Assembly (NCBI GenBank): GCA_012270965.1
Contig: JAAXHJ010000023.1
Coordinates: 17,462 to 81,461, forward strand
Source of the DNA: Candidatus Palauibacter poriticola
GTDB lineage: Bacteria; Gemmatimonadota; Gemmatimonadetes; Palauibacterales; Palauibacteraceae
Direction of reading: 5' to 3'
Length of the DNA stretch: 64,000 nucleotides
The translations under genes and the position numbers were made by a program. The notes below the pieces were generated by a model. It saw only the letters and a program-made list of their open reading frames with translations, did no database searches and was not told the DNA's origin. Each line of letters opens with the position of its first letter. The stretch's first letter is position 1. Shown piece after piece: positions 25,488 to 34,938 of this stretch.

Positions 25488-26152
25488 GCGGCGGAGTCCC
25501 CGACGAGTCTCCCGCCCTCCAGCTCCAATCGGCGGATGTCGCGCTGCCGGCGCACGAAATCCGCGTCGTGCGTGGCCATGAGCACGGCCGTGCCGAGGCG
25601 GTTCAGCATACGGAACAACTCGAACACCCCCGCGGCGGCGTCGGGATCGAGGTTGCCCGTGGGCTCGTCCGCGAGGAGGATCCGCGGCTCCGTGGCGAGG
25701 GCGCGCGCCACCGCGACGCGCTGCCGTTCGCCGCCGGAGAGTTCCGATGGTCTCGATCGGGCGCGGGCGGCGAGACCGACCTGACTCAGCAGCCGCTGGA
25801 CGCGCCCCGCGATCTCGCGTCGCGGCGTTCCGATGACCTCGAGCGCGAAGGCCACGTTTTCCGCCGCGGTCAGCCGTTCGAGCAGCTTGAAGTCCTGAAA
25901 CACGAACCCCACGCGCCGCCGCAGCGCGGGGATATCCCGGCGGCGGATCCGCCCCGAGCTGTAGCGCGAAACTTGAACCTCGCCCTCCGTCGGCCGGGTC
26001 TGGAAGTGGATCAGCTCGAGCACCGTCGACTTGCCCGCCCCCGACGGCCCCGTGAGGAAGGCGAACTCCCCCTTCCGGAGACGGAACGAAACCCCCCGCA
26101 GCGCGTCTCCGGAGCGCGGGTAGGTTTTCGAGACCTTTCTGAGCGAGATCAT
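25484..26152 (-). CDS. ftsE: Cell-division ATP-binding protein FtsE
   Basis: A 222-residue ABC ATPase starting MISLRKVSKTYPRSGDALRG. Walker A GPSGAGKST is near residue 36. The Q-loop lies in FVFQDFKLLERLTAAENVAF, which is typical of FtsE, followed by the signature LSGGERQRVAVARAL and Walker B ILLADEPTGNLD. It drives FtsX at the division site. The ATG at 26152 overlaps the pdxA stop (ATGA), and the 3' end overlaps ftsX (GTGA). Confidence 0.95.
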   Translation of the reverse strand: MISLRKVSKTYPRSGDALRGVSFRLRKGEFAFLTGPSGAGKSTVLELIHFQTRPTEGEVQVSRYSSGRIRRRDIPALRRRVGFVFQDFKLLERLTAAENVAFALEVIGTPRREIAGRVQRLLSQVGLAARARSRPSELSGGERQRVAVARALATEPRILLADEPTGNLDPDAAAGVFELFRMLNRLGTAVLMATHDADFVRRQRDIRRLELEGGRLVGDSAA

Positions 26153-27096
26153 CTCGCGACGGCCCGCGCCGCGCAGAAGCGGGCACAGAGGCCGATCGCG
26201 GCCCGCATCGCTCCCGGGTCGGCGATCCCACGGCCCGCAATTTCCATGGCCGTGCCGTGATCCGGAGAGGTGCGCGGGAAGGGAAGCCCGGCCGTCACAT
26301 TCACGCCATCGTTCATCGCGATCGTCTTCAGCACCGCGAGGCCCACGTCGTGGTAGGGCGTCACGACGAGATCCGCCTCTCCCGAGAGCGCCTTCAGAAA
26401 GACGGTGTCCCCCGGGAAGACGCCGAGGATGTCCAGACCGGGGTCGGAAGCGAGCCGGTCGAGCGCGGGCGCGAACACCTCGATCTCCTCGTCGCCGAAG
26501 AGTCCGCCCTCCCCGGCATGCGGATTGAGCCCCGCGAAGGCGACGCGGGGCCGTTCGATCCCCCACCAGACGCGCAGGGCTTCGATCGCGATCCCGGATC
26601 TGCGCGCGAAGAGGTCCGCATCGAGTACGGAGGGTACATTGCGCAAGGGGATATGCGCGGTGAGGAGCGCCAGGCGCAGGGACCCGCCGAGGGGCGTGCG
26701 CTCGGCGGCCATCATCATCGTGACCTCGCGCGCTCCGGCCAACTCCTGGAGGAACTCCGTATGCCCCGGGTGCGCGTACCCCGCGGCGCGCAGGGCGGAC
26801 TTGCTGATCGGCGCCGTGACGATCCCGTCGATCTCCCCCGTCCGCGCCATCGCGACGGCCCGCTCGATGGCCCGCGCCGAAAGTAGGCCCGCGAGCCTCT
26901 CGCCGCCCACGGGGTCCCAGGCTCCGACCGTCTCCCGAGGCACCCCCTCCAAGCGGTCCTCCACCTCGCCGAGCGAGCGCGGCCCCACAAGGACCGCTTC
27001 GATCCCGTCCACGCCCGCGAACGAGGAGAGCGCCGCCGCCGTCACCTCCGGCCCGATCCCGCGCGGATCCCCCAGCGTGATCCCGAGGCGCGGCAT
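26149..27096 (-). CDS. pdxA: 4-hydroxythreonine-4-phosphate dehydrogenase
   Basis: The 315-residue product is PdxA, which oxidises 4-phosphohydroxy-L-threonine in pyridoxal 5'-phosphate synthesis. Motifs include LGITLGDPRGIGPEV at the start, APISKSALRAAGYAHPGHTEFL with metal-binding His, and ARVAFAGLNPHAGEGGLFG-like sequence and TPYHDVGLAVLKT near the end. The ATG at 27096 is preferred: GGAGG in the tail of surA lies nine bases upstream. A GTG at 27105 overlapping the surA stop is the alternative. Position in an operon of envelope genes parallels the known surA-pdxA linkage in proteobacteria. Confidence 0.94.
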   Translation of the reverse strand: MPRLGITLGDPRGIGPEVTAAALSSFAGVDGIEAVLVGPRSLGEVEDRLEGVPRETVGAWDPVGGERLAGLLSARAIERAVAMARTGEIDGIVTAPISKSALRAAGYAHPGHTEFLQELAGAREVTMMMAAERTPLGGSLRLALLTAHIPLRNVPSVLDADLFARRSGIAIEALRVWWGIERPRVAFAGLNPHAGEGGLFGDEEIEVFAPALDRLASDPGLDILGVFPGDTVFLKALSGEADLVVTPYHDVGLAVLKTIAMNDGVNVTAGLPFPRTSPDHGTAMEIAGRGIADPGAMRAAIGLCARFCAARAVAR

Positions 27097-27101
27097 GTGG
27101 T

Positions 27102-28547
27102 TCACCCTCCTCGGAATCTCACATCGATGTACGTGTTGGAACGCACCTCTTGGAGAATGATGTCGATCTGCTTGCGGATACGGAGGCTCTGCCGGATCTG
27201 GTCGCGCACGTCGCCGATCTGGATCGGGCCCTCGGGACGAAACGTCAGGACGTGGACGAGCCCGAACTCGGTGGGACCCCCGCGCTGCATCGGCAGCGGC
27301 CCGTAAACGGTGCCGGGCGTCGGGGCGGTGAGTCCGGATTCGGCGCCCGCGCCCGTGAACTGGCTGACCAGGCTCCCGAGCGGGACGTCGTCGAAGCGGA
27401 TCGCCTCATCGGCCACCTGTCCGCGAAACAGGGCCACGAGCCGTTCGGGGTCGGCGCCCGCCCGCAGGCTGTCCGCGACCTGGACCGCGAGCGTCCGGGC
27501 CTCCTCGATGTCTTCTTCGTTGATCTCGGGGCGCAGGAGGATGTGGCGCAGAAAACGCTCCGCTCCCCGCTGGCGCTCGATCTTGATGAAGTGGAGCCCG
27601 AACTGCGTCTGCACCGGACCCACCGTCTGGCCGGGGCGCGCCTGCCAGGCGGCGTCGCCGAACGGTTTCACGAGCAGGTCGCGGCTCATCCAGCCCAACT
27701 CGCCGCCCTGCTCTCTGGTGCCATCGTCGTCGGAATGGCGGCGGGCGAGGACCGAGAACTCCTCCTCGTTCGCGAAATCGTTCTGAACGCGAAGCGTGCG
27801 GGCCAGGACGCTGTCCCGGGCCGCTCCGCTCGGAGACGGCGTGACGACGACCCGGTTGAACGAGACGAGCGCGGGGCGGGGGGGCTGGTTCCGCGCGAAC
27901 TCCGCGAAGGCGGCTTCGACCTCCTCCTCGCTCACGATGACCGGCGGCAGGTCGGAGCGCTGCTCGAGTTGGAACCGGTAGGCTTGGCGCATTCCCTCGG
28001 CATGAGCCTGCGAGCGGATCATCTGGCGGAACTGGAGCATGTTCATGCCCGTCTCCTCCACCGCCAGCATCATCTCCTCGTCGGAGGAGAACCCGGCCCG
28101 CCTCTCCGCGAAGATGTTGTCCGCGATTTGCGTTACGCGATCCTCGGGCACCGTGACCCCCGCGTTCCTCGCCTCTTGGAGGAAGATGAGGTCGTCGATC
28201 ATCGCCTCGAGCACGTCGTCGGCGAACGACTTCCATAGCTCCGAGTCCTCGGGCGGGACCCGGGCGCCGGCACCCTGAAGCTGGTAAAGCGTGATCTGCA
28301 GATCGGACAGGAGTATCGCCGTGTCGCCGACGACGGCCACGAGACCGTCCAGCGTCTCGACGCCGGGGGGAAACTCCGTCCCCACGACGGTGTCGGGCGC
28401 CGCGGGCTCGTTCTCCTGAAGCCCGGAGAGCGGCGCGACGAGGACGAATGCGGCGACCAGCGCGAGCGGCGCGATGAGGGTGAGCGGCGCCGCGGTCAGA
28501 CAGGCCCCGGCCCGGAGAGTCTTCCTTCCACGATCAATATCGGTCAC
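27102..28547 (-). CDS. surA: Periplasmic peptidyl-prolyl isomerase/chaperone, SurA-like
   Basis: A 481-residue secreted protein with an N-terminal hydrophobic signal segment (LIAPLALVAAFVLVAPLSG). The N-terminal chaperone domain of about 150 residues contains DGLVAVVGDTAILLSDLQIT and MIDDLIFLQEA. The first parvulin-type rotamase domain has FSVLARRHSDDDGTREQGGELGW and GPVQTQFGLHFIKI. A second, more diverged parvulin-like segment begins at FLRHILLRPEINEEDIEEA. SurA helps outer-membrane proteins fold. The start is a GTG at 28547 with AGGAG six bases before it. It sits 22 bases after mfd and overlaps pdxA. Confidence 0.88.
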   Translation of the reverse strand: MTDIDRGRKTLRAGACLTAAPLTLIAPLALVAAFVLVAPLSGLQENEPAAPDTVVGTEFPPGVETLDGLVAVVGDTAILLSDLQITLYQLQGAGARVPPEDSELWKSFADDVLEAMIDDLIFLQEARNAGVTVPEDRVTQIADNIFAERRAGFSSDEEMMLAVEETGMNMLQFRQMIRSQAHAEGMRQAYRFQLEQRSDLPPVIVSEEEVEAAFAEFARNQPPRPALVSFNRVVVTPSPSGAARDSVLARTLRVQNDFANEEEFSVLARRHSDDDGTREQGGELGWMSRDLLVKPFGDAAWQARPGQTVGPVQTQFGLHFIKIERQRGAERFLRHILLRPEINEEDIEEARTLAVQVADSLRAGADPERLVALFRGQVADEAIRFDDVPLGSLVSQFTGAGAESGLTAPTPGTVYGPLPMQRGGPTEFGLVHVLTFRPEGPIQIGDVRDQIRQSLRIRKQIDIILQEVRSNTYIDVRFRGG

Positions 28548-28569
28548 GCTGGACTCCTAAAATGCTCGG

Positions 28570-31500
28570 TCATTCCGGATGCCTCCCCGCGGTCGCCGGA
28601 ACCCTCATCTCCCTCGCCTCCGCGCCTCCCGCCGCCGCCAGGATCCCCAGGGCTTCCACCAGCATCGGCAGGAGGGGCTCGGTTCCCGCCCGTCGCAGGA
28701 CCAACGATAACGGCTCCAGCCGCCGTACTTCAACGTGCAACTGGCGGTTCGCGAGCGCGTTCGTGAGGAGGCTGAGCCGCGGCGATGCCGTCGCCTCGAA
28801 CGAGATGCGGGCGTCGTCGTCGGAGGCCCGGATCCAGTCCGCGCCGACCGCCGCCCCGAGAATCCGGAGTTCCGCCGCCGCGAGGAGACGCGCCGCGGGG
28901 GGCGGAAGGCGGCCGAAGCGATCCTCGAGTTCCGCGCGGAACGCCTTCACCTCCTCCCACTTCGTGTGACGCGAGAGACGGCGATAGAGATGCATCTTCA
29001 CCGGAGATCCGGCCACGTAGGCGTCGGGGAGGAACGACTCTCCGTCCACGGAGACCCGGGCGCGTGGCGCGGGGTCCGGCGATTCTCCCTTCAGTCGCCG
29101 GAGGGTGCTCTCGACGAGCCGCTGCCACGTCTCGATCCCGACCGCGGTGGCGAAGCCGCTCTGCTCTCCGCCCAGAAGGTTTCCCGCCCCCCGTAGCTCG
29201 AGATCCTTGAGCGCGATCTCGTATCCCGAGCCCAGTTCCGTGTGGTGTTCGAGCACGCGCAGCCGCTCCGCCGCGTCCGGGGCGACGTCGGAGGGGACGA
29301 CGAGGTAGCAGTAGGCCCGGCGGTGAGACCGGCCGACCCGTCCCCGCAGCTGGTAGAGCTGGGCGAGGCCGAAGTTGTGGGCCCGGTGGACGATCATCGT
29401 GTTCGCGGACGGTACGTCGAGCCCGTTCTCGATGATGGATGTGCAGATGAGGAGGTCGATCTCGCCGCCGACGAAGCGGTGCATGACGTCCTCGAGGTCG
29501 CGCTCCGGCATCTGGCCGTGCGCGATGGCGGCCCGCGCCTCGGGCATCAGTCCCTCCACCCGGCTCGCGGCGGCGTGGATCGTCTCCACGCGGTCGTGGA
29601 CGAAGAACACCTGGCCGCCGCGGTCGAACTCGCGCCGCAGGGCCTCCTCCAGGATCCCGTCGTCCCAAGACAGCACGTGCGTGATGATCGGCATGCGGTT
29701 CCGCGGCGGCGTGCGGATCGTGGAGAGGTCGCGCAGCCCGCCGAGCGCCAGGTGAAGGGTCCGGGGGATGGGCGTCGCCGTGAGGGTGAGGACGTCGACG
29801 GTCTCGCGGTACTCCTTGAGCCGCTCCTTCTGGCGGACGCCGAAGCGCTGCTCCTCGTCCACGATGAGGAGGCCCAGGTCGCGGAATCCGACGTCGCCAG
29901 AGAGGAGGCGGTGGGTGCCGATGACGATGTCGATGGTTCCGGCTTCGAGCCCCGCGACGACATCGCGCTGCTCACGGGGGGTGCGGAAGCGCGACAACCC
30001 CTCCACATGCACGGGGAAGCCCGCGAGCCGCTCGCGGAAGGTGGTGAGGTGCTGGTCCGCGAGGATCGTGGTCGGGGCGAGCACGGCGACCTGCGCACCG
30101 TCCTGCACCGCCTTGAACGCCGCGCGGATCGCAACTTCCGTCTTCCCGAAGCCGACGTCTCCGCACACGAGGCGGTCCATTGGGACCGGCGCCTCGAGAT
30201 CCCGCCGGACGGCCTCCCAGGCGCTGAGCTGGTCCGGCGTCTCATCGTAGAGGAAGGCGGATTCCATCTCGCGCTGCCAGTTGGTCTCGGCCGGGAAGGC
30301 GCGGCCGGGCGACAACTTGCGCCGCGCGTATAGTTGGAGGAGTTCGACCGCCGTGGCCTCGATCGCCGCGACGGTCCGGTTCCGGAGCTGCTTCCACTTC
30401 CGCCGGCCGAGCTTGTGGACCGCGGGCGGCCGGGCGTCGGAGCCGGTGGCGCTCCACCGTTCGATGAGGTCGATCCGATAGTGCGGCAGTCTGAGGATTT
30501 CGCCGTCGGCGTAGCGGATCTCCATCGTCTCGATCGTCTCGCCGCGCACCTCGACGCGCTCCAGGCCCATGTAGCGGCCGATCCCGTGCTCCATGTGAAC
30601 CACGTAGTCTCCGGGTTCGATGGCCGCGATGGATTCGATCGTGGCGGCGCCGCGCAGCCGGACGCGGTGGCGGCGATACCGGCGCCGGAACACCTCATGG
30701 TCCGTGAGGACGAGCAGGGTGCCGGGGATCCCGACTCTGAACCCGCCGCTGAGCGATCCGATGGCGAGGGCGACGTCGCGGGCGAGCGCCGCGCCCCCGC
30801 GTTCGGTGAGAATCTCCTCCAGGCGCTCGACCTGACCGTCGTTGTCGCAGAAGACGATGAGTCGTTCGCCGCGGGCCCGCGTCGTGCCGATCTCGGCCAC
30901 GAGCCGCTTCATGTCGCGGTCTATGGAGGGCGGGGGCTCGACCGGAAGCCGAATCGCGGCCGGCGTTTCCCGCTCCGGGGCCGCGAATTCGAGACGGCGG
31001 AGGGCGGCGAGCCGCCGCTCCGCCTCGGATGGCGCGAGGACGAGCGACTCGGCCGGCTCCGCGCCGGCTCCGACTCGCTTCCTCGCGTCCCGCACCTCAT
31101 CCCACAGGCGTTCGCGGGCCCGGACGCCCCCTTGCGGGTCGAGGATCAGAGCGAGCGCCGTCGGAGGCAGCGTCTCGAGGAGGGCGCGTCGCTCCACGCC
31201 GCCCGCCGTTTCCGAACCCCGTAGCGCGATCGGGAGAATGTCCACGCTCTCCAGGGGTTCTGTCGAACGTTGGGTGAGCGCGTCGAAGCGGCGCAGCGAC
31301 TCCACCTCGTCGCCCCAGAGTTCGATCCGAAGCGGCGCCGGGTGACCGAAGGGGAACAGATCCACGATCCCGCCGCGGATCGCGTGGTGCCCGACTTCGC
31401 GCACCGTGTGCGTGCGGTCGAATCCCATCTCCTCGAGGCGCCGGTTGAGGTCGGCCAGAGGGTGCGTGGCCCCGCGCCGAATCGTGAGAGCCAGGCTCGT

Positions 31501-31875
31501 GCCGGGGCCGACGGGGATCGGCGCCCGTTCGGCGAGCGCCCGGGCCGTCGTCGCGAGGATGCGGCAGCGCCCGCCGAGCAGCGCCCCCAGCGCGTCCACG
31601 CGCTGGGCCTCGATCTCGACGTGAGGGTCCGCATCCTCGTACGGGAGGGCCTCGCGCTGCGGGTAGCAGCGGGCGCCGCCGGCCCCGAGCGTGCGAAGAT
31701 CCTCGTGGAGGGCATCGGCCCGCTCGGGAGTGTCGGCGACGAGGACGATGGGTGCGCCGGCGGCGAGGTCGTCGAGCGCGAGCGCCAGCGCGGCGGATCC
31801 CGCCCCGGGGAGCGGGTGGACGAACGCACGCCCCCCACGCCGCGAGAGCGCCTCCGGGATTCCGGCGGCCCGCAC
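28570..31875 (-). CDS. mfd: Transcription-repair coupling factor
   Basis: At 1101 residues this is a full-length Mfd, which removes stalled RNA polymerase and recruits UvrA. It has an N-terminal UvrB-homology region and the RNA-polymerase-interacting domain around DYVVHMEHGIGRYMGLE. The superfamily 2 translocase has GDVGFGKTEVAIRAAFKAVQ (Walker A), LLIVDEEQRFGVRQKERLK (DEEQ box), LTATPIPRTLHLAL, ENGLDVPSANTMIVHRA and QLYQLRGRVGRSHRRAYCYL. The C-terminal TRCF domain follows. The start is a GTG at 31875. It is part of a long minus-strand run with surA downstream. Confidence 0.97.
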   Translation of the reverse strand: MRAAGIPEALSRRGGRAFVHPLPGAGSAALALALDDLAAGAPIVLVADTPERADALHEDLRTLGAGGARCYPQREALPYEDADPHVEIEAQRVDALGALLGGRCRILATTARALAERAPIPVGPGTSLALTIRRGATHPLADLNRRLEEMGFDRTHTVREVGHHAIRGGIVDLFPFGHPAPLRIELWGDEVESLRRFDALTQRSTEPLESVDILPIALRGSETAGGVERRALLETLPPTALALILDPQGGVRARERLWDEVRDARKRVGAGAEPAESLVLAPSEAERRLAALRRLEFAAPERETPAAIRLPVEPPPSIDRDMKRLVAEIGTTRARGERLIVFCDNDGQVERLEEILTERGGAALARDVALAIGSLSGGFRVGIPGTLLVLTDHEVFRRRYRRHRVRLRGAATIESIAAIEPGDYVVHMEHGIGRYMGLERVEVRGETIETMEIRYADGEILRLPHYRIDLIERWSATGSDARPPAVHKLGRRKWKQLRNRTVAAIEATAVELLQLYARRKLSPGRAFPAETNWQREMESAFLYDETPDQLSAWEAVRRDLEAPVPMDRLVCGDVGFGKTEVAIRAAFKAVQDGAQVAVLAPTTILADQHLTTFRERLAGFPVHVEGLSRFRTPREQRDVVAGLEAGTIDIVIGTHRLLSGDVGFRDLGLLIVDEEQRFGVRQKERLKEYRETVDVLTLTATPIPRTLHLALGGLRDLSTIRTPPRNRMPIITHVLSWDDGILEEALRREFDRGGQVFFVHDRVETIHAAASRVEGLMPEARAAIAHGQMPERDLEDVMHRFVGGEIDLLICTSIIENGLDVPSANTMIVHRAHNFGLAQLYQLRGRVGRSHRRAYCYLVVPSDVAPDAAERLRVLEHHTELGSGYEIALKDLELRGAGNLLGGEQSGFATAVGIETWQRLVESTLRRLKGESPDPAPRARVSVDGESFLPDAYVAGSPVKMHLYRRLSRHTKWEEVKAFRAELEDRFGRLPPPAARLLAAAELRILGAAVGADWIRASDDDARISFEATASPRLSLLTNALANRQLHVEVRRLEPLSLVLRRAGTEPLLPMLVEALGILAAAGGAEAREMRVPATAGRHPE

Positions 31876-31898
31876 GGTTCGGCGGAACGACGTTCGAA

Positions 31899-33896
31899 TC
31901 AGTTCGACGCGCCCGATGTCACCTCGCTCCCTTCACCGTCCGCACTCGGGCGGCGCGACCGGCCCGGCGTCGCCAGGTACAGCTCGATCCCGATCAGCGC
32001 GAGCGCGAGCGCGATCAACCAGGGGGCCATGTCCCGGCCCCGCCGCGCGCGAAAGATACCGTCTTCCCAGGCACTCGCGTCGGGGCCCGCCGCGAATACC
32101 GGCCGGCCGGCGAACAGTTCCTCCAGGTCGCTCCGGCCCATCGGCGTCGGGTCGGCCTCCTCCTCAGGCACGTTCGCCGCGAAGTGCGCTTCCGCTCCCG
32201 CCCCGTCGCTCCCCGTACCGCGGACCGCATACACTCCCGCCTTGAGCGGCGTGAACCGCGCTCCGCCCTCCACGGCCCGTACCGTGCCGTCGGGGGATTC
32301 GACCTCGCTCGCCCACTCCGGCAGGGTCAGCGGCCGCCCCGCCCCGAAGTCGGCGAAGGGCCAGGTGGCCACGTGCGACCAATGCACGAGGATGGCCTCG
32401 AGGAAGGGGACCATGGCGGGATGCGCGGGGAGGTCGCTCGCCGTGGCGGTGAGCGGCGAGGCGAGGACCAGCGCCATCCGGTCGTCCGAATCCGTGCGGA
32501 TGAGCCACGGCTCTCCGTCTTCCGTGCGCAGCAACGCCGTGTCGGCGGCCGATCCGCCGCCCGTCGCGCGCAGGAGGTAGCGCTGCCGGACCCGAACTCC
32601 CGAGAGCGAGAACGCGGCCTCCGGCTCCACGAGTCCGAGGTCGCCCGACCCCGCATCGACGCCCGCCTGCCAAGCGATCCCGGCGGAGGCCAGTCCCTGA
32701 TTGAAGGCCGCCAGATCCACGGGATCCGCGGGGGGAACGAAGATGACGGTCTCGGCGCCCTCCCACGGCGCGCCGACGCTTGCGTCGCCGTCCACGACCG
32801 CGACGCCCCCGTTTCCTCCCGTTCCCAGCCGCCCTCCGTCGCGCAGCGTTTCGATCCCAAGCCCGACGAAGCCGGTCGCGTCGCCGTGAAAGCGAACCGT
32901 GGGGGGAGGTACGACCCGGATCGAGAAGTAGCGCAGGTCATCGGCCCGCGCGCCGGCGGGGTCCACCTCCAGCCGCCCCTCGTGCAGCCCCGGCGCTAGT
33001 TCGGGGAGGCCGAGGATGGCGCTCGTTCCCCAAGGGGCTCGGGCCGCGCCGGCGAGCCGTCCGTCGAGTTCCAGGCGGATGTCGGCTTCCGCCGCGGCGC
33101 CGTCCGGCGGGTCCGGGCGGGCGGGCGGCCCGGTGCGCGCGCTCCGCACGATGACGCCGTGTCCCGTCCCCGACGGCGCGGTCGTGCCGCCGGTGAGTTC
33201 GACATCGACGAGGGCGCCGTTCGGCTCGGCCGGCGGCCGCGGCGCGTAGGCCACGAGAGGGGCGGCGTCGCTGGCCGCCCCGGCTGCCGTCGGGGCGGTT
33301 TGCAGCGCGGACGCCTGGAGGTCCGACAGCAACTGGATCTCGCGCCGCCGCTCGCCGTCGGCGGGGAGCGCCGCGGCCGCCCGACCCACGATGGCGGCCA
33401 AGTCGGCCGCGCCGTCCGTCGGCCGGAGCCGTCCGAGAGCCGGCGCGGCCCGCCCCGCCGAGACGCCCGCCGCGAGCGGTTCGCCCACGGTGGGGAAGAG
33501 CCACACGCGGTCCTCGGGGCGGGCCGCGGCGAGCGCCGACCGGGCCAACTCCACGAGCGACTCGAACAGGATGCGGTTCCCGTCCAGCCGTCCGACGCTC
33601 GCAGAGTTGTCCACGATGAGCGCGAGGTCCGTGGGCTCGTGGTCGCGGGCGCCGCCCCGTCCGATGAGCGGACCCGCCGCCGCGAGCGCGAGTGCGATCA
33701 GCAGGCCGATCCGCACGGCGAGCAGCAGCAGATCCGAGGCCGCCAGCGACCTTGAGCGGGCGTCTTCCGCGCGGCTCAGATAGCGAAGCGCCGGGAAGGA
33801 CACGCGCCGGTCGGTCTGGCGCCGCCGCAGGTGGAGGATGAGCGGCACGACAACGCTCACCCCGAGCGCCAGCGCCGACAGGTAGAGGAAGCTCAA
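31899..33896 (-). CDS. Membrane protein with BatA-type N-terminus and VWA-like domain
   Basis: This 665-residue protein begins with the BatA/aerotolerance signature: a helix, then PLILHLRRRQTDRRVSFPAL, then a second helix near residues 55-80 (LLLLAVRIGLLIALALAAAG). A von Willebrand-like domain follows with LALIVDNSASVGRL, resembling the DxSxS metal site. The rest is a large periplasmic region, and a C-terminal helix (LIALALALIGIELYLA) ends it. The start codon is TTG at 33896. With the DUF58 gene immediately upstream it forms part of the usual MoxR-DUF58-BatA cluster, but no MoxR ATPase is adjacent. Function is unknown. Confidence 0.75.
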   Translation of the reverse strand: MSFLYLSALALGVSVVVPLILHLRRRQTDRRVSFPALRYLSRAEDARSRSLAASDLLLLAVRIGLLIALALAAAGPLIGRGGARDHEPTDLALIVDNSASVGRLDGNRILFESLVELARSALAAARPEDRVWLFPTVGEPLAAGVSAGRAAPALGRLRPTDGAADLAAIVGRAAAALPADGERRREIQLLSDLQASALQTAPTAAGAASDAAPLVAYAPRPPAEPNGALVDVELTGGTTAPSGTGHGVIVRSARTGPPARPDPPDGAAAEADIRLELDGRLAGAARAPWGTSAILGLPELAPGLHEGRLEVDPAGARADDLRYFSIRVVPPPTVRFHGDATGFVGLGIETLRDGGRLGTGGNGGVAVVDGDASVGAPWEGAETVIFVPPADPVDLAAFNQGLASAGIAWQAGVDAGSGDLGLVEPEAAFSLSGVRVRQRYLLRATGGGSAADTALLRTEDGEPWLIRTDSDDRMALVLASPLTATASDLPAHPAMVPFLEAILVHWSHVATWPFADFGAGRPLTLPEWASEVESPDGTVRAVEGGARFTPLKAGVYAVRGTGSDGAGAEAHFAANVPEEEADPTPMGRSDLEELFAGRPVFAAGPDASAWEDGIFRARRGRDMAPWLIALALALIGIELYLATPGRSRRPSADGEGSEVTSGASN

Positions 33897-33912
33897 GCCA
33901 CCCCGGGTCCCG

Positions 33913-34854
33913 TCACCCGCCGGCCCGCCTGCGCATGAACTGCCTCAGCGCGAGCCCGAGGGGAGTGTCCGTCGTGAGGAGCGCGTAGTCGGCACCCCAG
34001 CGCAGCGCCTCCTTGCGCCACCCGTCGATCGCCGCCTCGACCGCCTCGCGGTACTGACGGCGGAGCGCCGCGGAGTTGGCGCCCAGCTCCTCGCCCGTCT
34101 CGGGGTCGAAGAAGATCGCCTCGCCCTCGGCGGGCAGTTCCCGCTCGCCGGGGTCCATGATGTGGAACAGGATCACCTCGTGGCCGCGGTGCCGGAGATA
34201 GCGCAGGGACAGCCGCGTCGTATCCGGGTCCACGAGCAGGTCCGAGATGAGTACGACGAGACCCCGCCGCTGAAGCCGGCCGGCGATCTCCTTGAGCGCG
34301 GAACCCGCATCTGTCCGGCCATCGGCGGAGAGGCGCGTGAGTTCGCCCAGCAGCCGGCGCCAGTGGCGGCGCGTGGTGCGCGGCGCGATGTGTGCCCGCA
34401 GCGCCTCATCGAAAGCGATGAGTCCCGTCGCGTCTCCCTGCTGCACGAGGAGCAGCGAAAGCGAGGCCGCGAGCAGCCGCGCGTAGGCGAGCTTGGCCGG
34501 AAACCGCTCCTCGTCCGACACCCAGCCCATCGACCGGCTCACGTCGATGAGAAGGTAGGCCCGCAGGTTCGTCTCCTCCTCGTACTGTTTGATGAAGAGG
34601 CGGTCCGTCCTCGCGTAGGCCTTCCAGTCCAGATACCGGAGGTCGTCGCCGTGATTGTAGGGGCGATCCTCGGCAAACTCGGCGGAAAAGCCGCGCTTCG
34701 GGGAGTCGTGGAGCCCGATGAGAAAGCCTTCGACGATGTGGCGCGCCACGAGTTCGAGGTGCGAAAGGCCCACGATCTCGCGCGGACTCGCGAGGTCGAG
34801 GCGCTGCCGGGAAGCTTCGAGAGCGGAAGTGAGAGTTGCGGTGCCTTCGGTCAT
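33913..34854 (-). CDS. DUF58 domain protein
   Basis: The 313-residue protein carries the DUF58 signature KRGFSAEFAEDRPYNHGDDLRYLDWKAYARTD (in part), followed by a VWA-like fold with LLIDVSRSMGWVS (DxSxS metal site) and VVLISDLLVDPDTT. DUF58 proteins accompany MoxR AAA+ ATPases and BatA-like membrane proteins, and are thought to act in assembling enzyme or envelope complexes. Seventeen bases separate it from the BatA-like gene downstream. It diverges from the M28 peptidase gene. Confidence 0.88.
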   Translation of the reverse strand: MTEGTATLTSALEASRQRLDLASPREIVGLSHLELVARHIVEGFLIGLHDSPKRGFSAEFAEDRPYNHGDDLRYLDWKAYARTDRLFIKQYEEETNLRAYLLIDVSRSMGWVSDEERFPAKLAYARLLAASLSLLLVQQGDATGLIAFDEALRAHIAPRTTRRHWRRLLGELTRLSADGRTDAGSALKEIAGRLQRRGLVVLISDLLVDPDTTRLSLRYLRHRGHEVILFHIMDPGERELPAEGEAIFFDPETGEELGANSAALRRQYREAVEAAIDGWRKEALRWGADYALLTTDTPLGLALRQFMRRRAGG

Positions 34855-34938
34855 CAGAAGAGACTAGCCCTACGTGGCGGAGCCCCGCCACACGTCGCGG
34901 ACTCGCCTTCGGGTGATCGTTCTTCGGGAGGGAAGCGA

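Noticed and set aside
24612-26240. Single 542-residue protein covering ftsX and part of ftsE
   Set aside because: The upstream half is an out-of-frame reading of ftsE; the GTGA overlap at 25484-25487 gives the natural ftsX start.
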